A stretch of DNA of 18,950 bases. Source: an uncultured Chloroflexota bacterium. GTDB taxonomy: Bacteria; Chloroflexota; Dehalococcoidia; UBA3495. A model generated the notes under the pieces. It was not told where the DNA came from. It did not search any database and saw nothing but the letters and a program-made list of their open reading frames with translations. The stretch spans positions 1-18,950 of the forward strand of contig CAJWBT010000009.1 of the NCBI GenBank assembly GCA_913020235.1. Reading direction: 5' to 3'. Positions 13,977-18,950 of the stretch are shown in pieces. A program made the position numbers and the translations under genes. The number at the start of each line of letters is the position of its first letter. The stretch's first letter is position 1.

Positions 13977-15398
13977 TCACCGGGCCAGCCGGGCCAGACC
14001 CCGGACGACCTTGCCGTAGGTGCCTGCCAGGAGCTGCTCTACCCGGATGTGGGCGGTGGCCTGCATGTTGGACGTGGAGTAGGTGGGGTAAACGTGGATG
14101 GAGTTGGCCAGGTCGCCCAGCTTCAGGTCCCGGTCAATGGCCAGGCTCCACTCGTGTATCATCTCCCCGGCCCTCGGGGACACTATCGTCGCCCCTAGGA
14201 TGGTCCCATCTGACCGGTGGACCAGCTTGACGAACCCCGAGGTGTTCCCTTCCGCGACGGCCCGGTCCACCTGTTCCATGGGCCAGCGGCAGACCATGAC
14301 CCCCTCGCCGAACTTTTCCCGGGCCTGGCCCTCGGTAAGGCCCACATGGGCCACCTCCGGGTCGGTGAAGGTTGCCCAGGGGACCCGGTCCAGGACCGCG
14401 CGGGTAGCGCCGGGCAGGAAGGCGTTGCGCACCGCCATGAACCCTTGCCAGGCGGCGTAGTGGGTGAATTGGTAGCCACCAAGGCAATCTCCGGCGGCAT
14501 ATATGTGCCGCTGGCTGGTGTGAAGGTAACGGTCCACCTGGACTCCCTTGGCGGTGTAGGCCACCCCGGCTTTGTCCAGGTCCAGTGCCGACACGTTAGG
14601 CTGCCGTCCGACGGATAGCAGGAGGGAATCGCCTACTACCTCCTTGTCGCCAAAACCGACGTGGATTCCGTCAGGGCTCCGCCACACCCGCTGCACCGCA
14701 GTGCCCAGGCGCAGGTCCACACCGTCTTCGGTCAGTTGCCGCCCCACCAAGTCCGCGGCTTCGAGATCGTCTTGGAGCAGAATCCGGGGGGCGGCCTCCA
14801 ACAGGGTAACCCGGGCCCCCAGGCGGCAGAACGCCTGGGCCAGCTCGCACCCAACGGGGCCTGCTCCGACCACGATGAGGCGTTCCGGCAGCTCTTCCAG
14901 GTCCCAGACCGTTTCGTAGGTCAGATAATCCACGTTGTCCAGACCGGGTACCGGCGGAATGAATGGCCGGGCTCCGGTGACGATAAGAAAACGGCGCGCT
15001 TCCAGCTTGACACCGGCGTCGCCGACTTCGAGGGTGTTGGCGTTCAGGAACCTCGCTTGGCCCAGGGAGACTTCGATCCCGTCGGCCCGGAGGGTCTCCG
15101 GAGACTCGGACCGGTATACCTCGTCCACGGTCGAACGCACGTGGGCCATCACGGCCTTCAGGTCCACCGCGGGCTCGGCTGGGCCAAGCCCGTAGCGGGC
15201 GGCGTTACGCATCTGGTGGGCGACCTGGGCTACCTTGAGCAGGGCCTTGCTGGGAACACAGCCGGTCCAGGTGCAGTCGCCGCCAATCCGGTGTTTTTCC
15301 ACCAGGGCCACCTTTCGGCCCAATTGAACGGCGAAGCCCGCCGCGGTCAGGCCCGCTGACCCTCCCCCGATGATGACGAGGTCGTGTGTTTGGCCCAC
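13977..15398 (-). CDS. FAD-dependent pyridine nucleotide-disulfide oxidoreductase (MerA/LpdA-like)
   Basis: A 473-residue flavoenzyme of the class I disulfide reductase family. The N-terminal FAD fold is DLVIIGGGSAGLTAAGFAV; the redox-active disulfide is Cys42-Cys47 in IGGDCTWTGCVPSKALLK; the NAD(P)H fold is LIVVGAGPVGCELAQAF; the C-terminal dimerisation domain contains PWATFTDPEVAHVGLTEGQA. The place where lipoamide dehydrogenases have HxHPTxxE reads HVYPTYSTS, so it is not a classical Lpd. It also lacks the N-terminal heavy-metal domain and C-terminal Cys pair of mercuric reductase. The start is placed at GTG (complement of 15396-15398), 23 codons inside the longest frame, because AAGGAGT lies 5 nt upstream and homology begins there. 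It follows the third amidase on the same strand, 173 nt away, possibly in one operon. The electron acceptor is unknown. Confidence 0.9.
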   Translation of the reverse strand: MGQTHDLVIIGGGSAGLTAAGFAVQLGRKVALVEKHRIGGDCTWTGCVPSKALLKVAQVAHQMRNAARYGLGPAEPAVDLKAVMAHVRSTVDEVYRSESPETLRADGIEVSLGQARFLNANTLEVGDAGVKLEARRFLIVTGARPFIPPVPGLDNVDYLTYETVWDLEELPERLIVVGAGPVGCELAQAFCRLGARVTLLEAAPRILLQDDLEAADLVGRQLTEDGVDLRLGTAVQRVWRSPDGIHVGFGDKEVVGDSLLLSVGRQPNVSALDLDKAGVAYTAKGVQVDRYLHTSQRHIYAAGDCLGGYQFTHYAAWQGFMAVRNAFLPGATRAVLDRVPWATFTDPEVAHVGLTEGQAREKFGEGVMVCRWPMEQVDRAVAEGNTSGFVKLVHRSDGTILGATIVSPRAGEMIHEWSLAIDRDLKLGDLANSIHVYPTYSTSNMQATAHIRVEQLLAGTYGKVVRGLARLAR

Positions 15399-15531
15399 CG
15401 TTGACTCCTTGCGGTACCGTCGTATTGAGGGGCGTCGATGGCGCGCGGCAGGCTTCCGGGCGGCCAAGCCCCATTACTTCGGATGCTGCGTTGGCCGAAA
15501 GGGTTTGTTGGGCGGGACGGACCCCGGAGGT

Positions 15532-15558
15532 CCCCGCTCCCCTATAGTCGAAGCGGGG
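15532..15558. other. Hairpin between third amidase and flavoprotein gene
   Basis: CCCCGCT (15532-15538) pairs perfectly with AGCGGGG (15552-15558) around a 13-nt loop. It could attenuate transcription between the amidase and the flavoprotein gene on the minus strand. No T-run, function unproven. Confidence 0.35.
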
Positions 15559-15571
15559 TAGAACCGGGCGG

Positions 15572-16930
15572 CTAGCTGAAGTCCGGCGGCGAGAGGTTGG
15601 TCCCCAGGACCGTCTCGCACCAGCGTGCGGCGGCGAGGAGCTTCCCTTCCTCAAAGGGCAGGCCGGCGAGCTGGACTGCCAGAGGCAGCTCGGACTCGCT
15701 CAGGCCGGACGGAAGCACGATGGTTGGCAGCCCGCTGGAGGTCCACGGTACCTGGAATGCCGGGTCGCCGGTGGTATCCAAACTCGGGGGCGCCGGCGCC
15801 GGGGTAGCCGGGGTCAACACCACGTCCACCTGCTCCACCATCTCGATCATGTCCCGGCGGAACTGGCGCCGCAAGCGCTGAGCCTGAATGTAGCGGACCC
15901 CCGGAACCAACATCCCCATCTCGATTGCCGACCGGATGCGGGGTCCGTACTCGTCGGCCCGGTGCCGGAAGAACTCCTCGTGAAAAGAGGCGGCCTCCAC
16001 GTTGCCGACGATACGCTGGCAGGTATGGGCTGTGGCAAAGCTCTCGGGAAGCCCGATGTCCTCTACACTGGCGCCGGCCTGGGCCAGCTGTCGGGCGATC
16101 TCCTGGGTGTGGCTCCGCACCTCCGGGGTCGATTGCTCGTCGAAGAACCCTTTGGCCAGGCCGATCCGCGGGGGACGCTCCAGCGCTTCAATCTCCTGAA
16201 CGTAATCCGGCACCGGTTGGTTGGCCGAGCCGGGGTCGTTGGGGTCTTGCCCGGCCATTACCTGGAGCATCAGGGCCGCGTCCATCACGGTGCGAACCAG
16301 AATGCCCACGGTATCCAGGGACCAGCTAACCGGCACCACGCCGTAGCGGCTGATTCTGCCGTAGGTGGGCTTCAGTCCCACGATACCGTTGTAGGCGGCA
16401 GGACGGCAGGTGGAGCCGCCCGTTTGCGAGCCCAGGGCCGCCGGACACATCTGGGTGGCCACGGCCACCGAAGAGCCGCTGCTGGAACCACCGGGGGTAT
16501 GTGCCGGATTCCATGGGTTGACCGTTGGGGAGGGGTCGCCGCTGGCGAACTCGGTCGTCACCGCTTTGCCCAGGATTATGCCGCCGGCTTGCCTGATCCG
16601 GGCCACCGACGTAGCGTCGTGGCTGGGCACGAAATCGGCATAGATGCGGGAGCAAGCGGTGGTCTTCATACCGGCGGTATAGAAGATGTCTTTCAGCCCC
16701 ACCGGCACACCGTGAATCGGGCCCCGAGGCCCCTCCTGGTCCAGCTCCAGTTCAAGCTGGCGGGCGGAGCCCAGGACTTCCTCCCGGTCGATGGTTACCC
16801 ACGCCCGCAGCGAGGGGTCCAGGGCATCGATTCGCTCCAGCAGGGATTGTGCCAGGGTCACCGGAGAGAGCGTTCTTTGGCGTATCTGCTTCGCCGCTTC
16901 CGCGACGGTGAGACTGAATGGTTCCGCCAT
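15572..16930 (-). CDS. Amidase-signature hydrolase, third of three
   Basis: A 452-residue amidase-signature protein with an intact triad: Lys80 (PVGLKDIFYTAG), cis-Ser149 (TPGGSSSGSSVAVAT) and nucleophile Ser173 (GSQTGGSTCRPAAYNG). GIVGLKPTYGRISRYGVVPV follows. Start ATG (complement of 16928-16930) has AAAGGAG about 6 nt upstream. The same-length plus-strand amidase at 12579-13937 is its paralogue, and the two flank the flavoprotein gene in opposite directions. Directly upstream on the same strand is a 62-residue protein that may be its small partner, and a strong promoter lies above that. In AtzE-type amidases a GatC-like small subunit is required for stability, so this pair is suggestive. 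Substrate unknown. Confidence 0.92.
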   Translation of the reverse strand: MAEPFSLTVAEAAKQIRQRTLSPVTLAQSLLERIDALDPSLRAWVTIDREEVLGSARQLELELDQEGPRGPIHGVPVGLKDIFYTAGMKTTACSRIYADFVPSHDATSVARIRQAGGIILGKAVTTEFASGDPSPTVNPWNPAHTPGGSSSGSSVAVATQMCPAALGSQTGGSTCRPAAYNGIVGLKPTYGRISRYGVVPVSWSLDTVGILVRTVMDAALMLQVMAGQDPNDPGSANQPVPDYVQEIEALERPPRIGLAKGFFDEQSTPEVRSHTQEIARQLAQAGASVEDIGLPESFATAHTCQRIVGNVEAASFHEEFFRHRADEYGPRIRSAIEMGMLVPGVRYIQAQRLRRQFRRDMIEMVEQVDVVLTPATPAPAPPSLDTTGDPAFQVPWTSSGLPTIVLPSGLSESELPLAVQLAGLPFEEGKLLAAARWCETVLGTNLSPPDFS

Positions 16931-17035
16931 AGCTGTCTCCTTTGTGGGTGAAGTCGCGGGAGCGTTGCCCGGTAGCTCCCTGCCTCGGCAGTCGCGGCGC
17001 GTTCAGCGGTGGATATTCGCTGGGTTATTCAGGGG

Positions 17036-17224
17036 CTACTGGTAGAATCCGGGCTCCACGTCCCGGTGCGGCAGGTTGCGGCTGATGTCCCATAATCGGC
17101 GTGCCGTCGCCTCCACCGAGGTGTTGATCGCCTTGGTCCGCGCCTCGCCCCAGAGAGCTATCGCCAGCTCGGTCAGTTCGCGCAGGATCTCATCGGGGGT
17201 TGCATCCGGGTGTAAGCTCACCAT
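17036..17224 (-). CDS. Small amidase-associated protein, possibly GatC/AtzG-like
   Basis: A 62-residue protein: a helix around PDEILRELTELAIALWGEAR, a second helix around VEATARRLWDISRNLP, and an extended end RDVEPGFYQ. The size, two-helix layout and Glu-Pro-containing extended C-terminus resemble GatC/AtzG-type subunits that wrap around amidase-signature enzymes; I cannot confirm the family from sequence alone. Translation is well supported: GGAGGGAGG (complement of 17231-17239) sits 6 nt before the ATG (complement of 17222-17224), and a consensus promoter lies upstream. The amidase at 15572-16930 begins 105 nt downstream on the same strand, so the two are likely one transcript. Confidence 0.72.
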   Translation of the reverse strand: MVSLHPDATPDEILRELTELAIALWGEARTKAINTSVEATARRLWDISRNLPHRDVEPGFYQ

Positions 17225-17301
17225 CTCCGTCCTCCCTCCGGACCCAGGCTCCCGTTCGCTTACCGGGAGGGCCGGCTGATCGCATTGGCGTGACGGGGCG
17301 G

Positions 17302-17330
17302 ATTATAGTCGAGCGGTGGGGCGGGGTCAA
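17302..17330 (-). promoter_or_regulatory. Near-consensus sigma-70 promoter for the small protein-amidase operon
   Basis: On the minus strand TTGACC (complement of 17325-17330), a 17-nt spacer and a perfect TATAAT (complement of 17302-17307). The transcription start would be near 17295, about 70 nt before the small gene. It is the best promoter in the window. Confidence 0.72.
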
Positions 17331-17353
17331 ATAATGCACGGGCTCTCCCATGC

Positions 17354-17362
17354 TGGTATAAT
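17354..17362 (+). promoter_or_regulatory. Extended -10 promoter for the SMP-30 gene
   Basis: TGG-TATAAT with a perfect -10 (17357-17362) and no clear -35. Start expected near 17369, about 33 nt before ATG 17402. It lies back-to-back with the minus-strand promoter at 17302-17330. Confidence 0.6.
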
Positions 17363-17401
17363 CCCGCCAGCCATTTTAGCCCAAAAAAGCGGAGGTCCAT
17401 C

Positions 17402-18301
17402 ATGGCTGAAGACCTGTCCGGCATCCTGGAGTCTGGAGAACACACGCGTTTGGCCACCGGCCTCGGTGGCACCGAAGGCCCTCTGTGGCACCCTAAGGGA
17501 TACCTGACCTTCGTGGATATGCGGGGGAGCCGTCTTCTACGCTGGGACCCCGACGGCGGCGTGACCGTGGTCCGGGAGGACACCGGAGAGGGCAACGGCT
17601 GCACCCTGGACCGTCAGGGCCGCCTGATCCTGTGTGAGGGAGCGGACCACCGGCGGGTTACCCGTACGGAGCCCGACGGCTCCATCACCACCATCGCCGA
17701 GCGGTGGCAGGGCAAACGGCTCAATAGACCCAACGACGTGGTCTGCCGGTCCGACGGCAGCGTCTACTTCACCGACCCGCAACTCCGGGTCCCTCCCGAG
17801 CAGCGGGAGTACGATTTTGCCGGGGTGTTCTGCATCTCTCCCGATGGAGAGGTCCACGTGGCCACCGACGGCTGCGAGTATCCCAACGGGCTCGGCTTTT
17901 CACCCGACGAGTCGATCCTTTACGTGGCGATCAGCCGGCTGGACGAGCGGTGCTACAAAGAGGCGGAGCAGGGGGAGGTTTGTACCCACCGGAAGATACG
18001 GGCCTTCGACGTGGCCGCCGACGGTACGCTGAGCAACAACCGGGTCTTCGCCGAGATGTTTTCGGCGGAAGAAGGCGTCCCCGATGGTATGAAGGTGGAT
18101 ACCGCAGGCCGGGTATTCTGCACCGGCTCCGGCGGAATCTGGGTCTTCGACCCGGCGGGCAACCACCTCGGCGTGATCCGGGGACCGGAGGTGCCGCGCA
18201 ACATCGCTTTCGGCGGGCCGGACTTCCGGACCGTGTACACCACGCCCGGTTCGTCTCTGTACAGCTTCCGGGTTAAGACGCCGGGTATCGGCGCCTTCTG
18301 A
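17402..18301 (+). CDS. SMP-30/gluconolactonase/LRE family protein
   Basis: A 299-residue six-bladed beta-propeller of the SMP-30/gluconolactonase family, metal-dependent hydrolases of sugar lactones and related esters; substrate here unknown. The four metal-ligand positions are visible: Glu25 in GGTEGPLWHP, Asn111 in LNRPNDVVCRSDGSVYFTDP, Asn162 in EYPNGLGFSPDE and Asp228 in GVPDGMKVD. Repeated blade motifs such as DRQGRLILCEG and DTAGRVFCTGSGG support the propeller. There is no signal peptide, so cytoplasmic. ATG 17402 has GGAGG (17391-17395) 6 nt upstream. It is transcribed divergently from the small protein-amidase operon through adjacent promoters, hinting at shared control and a related catabolic role. 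Confidence 0.92.
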   Translation: MAEDLSGILESGEHTRLATGLGGTEGPLWHPKGYLTFVDMRGSRLLRWDPDGGVTVVREDTGEGNGCTLDRQGRLILCEGADHRRVTRTEPDGSITTIAERWQGKRLNRPNDVVCRSDGSVYFTDPQLRVPPEQREYDFAGVFCISPDGEVHVATDGCEYPNGLGFSPDESILYVAISRLDERCYKEAEQGEVCTHRKIRAFDVAADGTLSNNRVFAEMFSAEEGVPDGMKVDTAGRVFCTGSGGIWVFDPAGNHLGVIRGPEVPRNIAFGGPDFRTVYTTPGSSLYSFRVKTPGIGAF

Positions 18302-18394
18302 ATACCTCCGCGCAACAGATCTAACGAGGGCCGTCACCCTGAGGATCGCCCTCGTCAAAGGCCTTGCCAAACTCGGTGAAGATTGAAATTGGGT

Positions 18395-18425
18395 TGTGTT
18401 GCTCCACCAAAGGTGGGGCAACACA
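18395..18425. terminator. Strong 14-bp hairpin after the SMP-30 gene
   Basis: TGTGTTGCTCCACC (18395-18408) and GGTGGGGCAACACA (18412-18425) pair over 14 positions with one T-G wobble around an AAA loop, 94 nt past the SMP-30 stop. No T-run on either side, so it may be a factor-dependent terminator, an RNA end protector, or a remnant of a small repeat element. Confidence 0.5.
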
Positions 18426-18440
18426 GCTTCCCCCTTCGCG

Positions 18441-18460
18441 TTCTCTCAGTGTCTCTCAGT
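18441..18460. repeat. Two 10-nt tandem copies
   Basis: TTCTCTCAGT and GTCTCTCAGT are adjacent, just after the hairpin and before the alkylation-repair-like fragment. Probably a short slippage repeat. Confidence 0.7.
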
Positions 18461-18469
18461 GGCGGGACG

Positions 18470-18577
18470 GATGTTAAAGCAGAACTGGCGGAACAACTCT
18501 GGGACGCCGGTATCCGTGAAACCATGCTGCTCGCGACGATGGTTGATGATCCGAGGGCCGTAAGTGGCGGGTCGTGA
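18470..18577 (+). pseudogene. Fragment resembling an AlkD-type DNA alkylation repair protein
   Basis: The frame from 18470 encodes DVKAELAEQLWDAGIRE followed by TMLLATMVDDPRAV, then a stop at 18575-18577. This matches my memory of the HEAT-like segment of bacterial DNA alkylation repair proteins (AlkD family), where a block of the type ELA..LW..GIHEARLLA..IDDP is conserved. Only about 33 residues remain of a protein normally over 200. Upstream is a hairpin and short repeat, and downstream the tRNA promoter. It has no ribosome binding site or sensible start, so it is called a decayed gene fragment. Family assignment is by eye only. Confidence 0.5.
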
Positions 18578-18600
18578 AATTTTTCCGGAGGGATTAGCGG

Positions 18601-18629
18601 TTGCGGGCGGTGCACGTAGTTGTTATATT
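18601..18629 (+). promoter_or_regulatory. Promoter of tRNA-Ala
   Basis: TTGCGG (18601-18606), a 17-nt spacer and TGT-TATATT (-10 at 18624-18629 with TGN extension). Expected start near 18636, about 26 nt before the tRNA. A GC-rich CGGGGG/CCCCCG stem (18634-18652) lies in the 5' leader. Confidence 0.55.
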
Positions 18630-18661
18630 GTTACGGGGGGGCCACGCCCCCGGTTTATTGA

Positions 18662-18737
18662 GGGGCTGTAGCTCAACCGGGAGAGCGCTTCAATGGCATT
18701 GAAGAGGTAGAGGGTTCGAGTCCCTCCAGCTCCACCA
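18662..18737 (+). tRNA. tRNA-Ala (anticodon GGC)
   Basis: The cloverleaf folds by hand. Acceptor GGGGCTG/CAGCTCC includes the G3-U70 pair that marks alanine tRNAs. D arm GCTC/GAGC, anticodon stem CTTCA/TGAAG with loop ATGGCAT (anticodon GGC at 18695-18697), variable loop AGGTA, T arm GAGGG/CCCTC with loop TTCGAGT, discriminator A and an encoded CCA. It would read GCC and GCU codons. Confidence 0.97.
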
Positions 18738-18832
18738 GCCTTAGTTCCCCTATCTGTATGGATGTTTTCCGTTGCCGCCTCTTCTGCTGGTCAGGAGTCC
18801 CATGGGGGATTAGGCACAACGAGAGGATTTAG

Positions 18833-18950
18833 ATGAATATCAAGCCTACATTCATACTCACACTTGCCGTAGCATTGCTGTTGGTGTTGGCAGGTTGTGG
18901 TGGTGGGCAAGCTGAGCCTACCCCAGTAGCGGACGTTAAGGAAGTAATTC
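18833..18950 (+). CDS. Lipoprotein, 3'-truncated by window edge
   Basis: The first 39 codons of a gene that runs off the right edge. The sequence is a typical lipoprotein signal: MNIKPTF, a hydrophobic core ILTLAVALLLVL, and lipobox LAGC with the lipidated Cys at residue 22, then a flexible GGGQAEPTP stretch. The mature protein would be anchored on the outer face of the membrane. ATG 18833 has GAGAGG (18821-18826) 6 nt upstream. Such short linkers often precede solute-binding proteins of transporters, but nothing here proves it. About 49% of these 118 bases are G or C, visibly lower than the genes to the left. Confidence 0.85.
   Translation, partial: MNIKPTFILTLAVALLLVLAGCGGGQAEPTPVADVKEVI

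Noticed and set aside
13977..15398. Naming the flavoprotein merA or lpdA
   Set aside because: It lacks the MerA metal domain and C-terminal Cys pair, and lacks the Lpd HxHPTxxE block.
15962..16951. Plus-strand 329-codon frame
   Set aside because: Antisense to the third amidase, Gly/Arg/His-rich with no recognisable fold.

Overview
The window is a GC-rich bacterial chromosome segment with a housekeeping half and an accessory half. No rRNA or other decisive phylogenetic marker is present. The best guess is Chloroflexota, of the Dehalococcoidia/SAR202 type. The grounds are the dnaG-rpoD pair, the CFGAC variant of the primase zinc-binding motif, the richness in amidases and an SMP-30 lactonase, and REP-like GTCATTCCGAGGAGCG elements. 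This placement is inference.

Left part (1-7.7 kb): the 3' part of dnaG, which enters from the left edge, is followed 6 nt later by rpoD, the primary sigma factor. Next come a 70-residue zinc-ribbon protein with its own promoter and a membrane-anchored sortase. On the opposite strand, glmU (UDP-GlcNAc synthesis) is followed by a CorC/HlyC-type CBS-domain membrane protein. They share an extended -10 promoter and a leader that can fold.

Middle (7.7-12.6 kb): this part is gene-poor and repeat-rich. It holds short tandem repeats, a coiled-coil protein enlarged by two internal duplications, an amidase with a good sigma-70 promoter, a heptamer repeat and a 46-bp tandem array of about ten units. The array ends in a REP-like element next to a single-domain GIY-YIG nuclease gene, and a degenerate inverted copy of that element overlaps the gene's stop codon. 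A 5'-truncated beta-rich reading frame lies beyond. This nuclease/repeat locus is the strongest candidate for an undescribed system in the window.

Right part (12.6-18.3 kb): two paralogous 452-residue amidases in inverted orientation flank a flavin disulfide oxidoreductase. The second amidase is preceded by a 62-residue protein that may be a GatC/AtzG-like partner. An SMP-30/gluconolactonase-like gene is transcribed divergently from a back-to-back promoter pair. Together these look like a small hydrolytic/catabolic cluster for amides and lactones, with unknown substrates.

Right end (18.3-18.95 kb): a strong hairpin, a fragment resembling an AlkD-type DNA alkylation repair protein, a tRNA-Ala(GGC) with its own promoter, and the start of a lipoprotein gene that is less GC-rich and runs off the edge.
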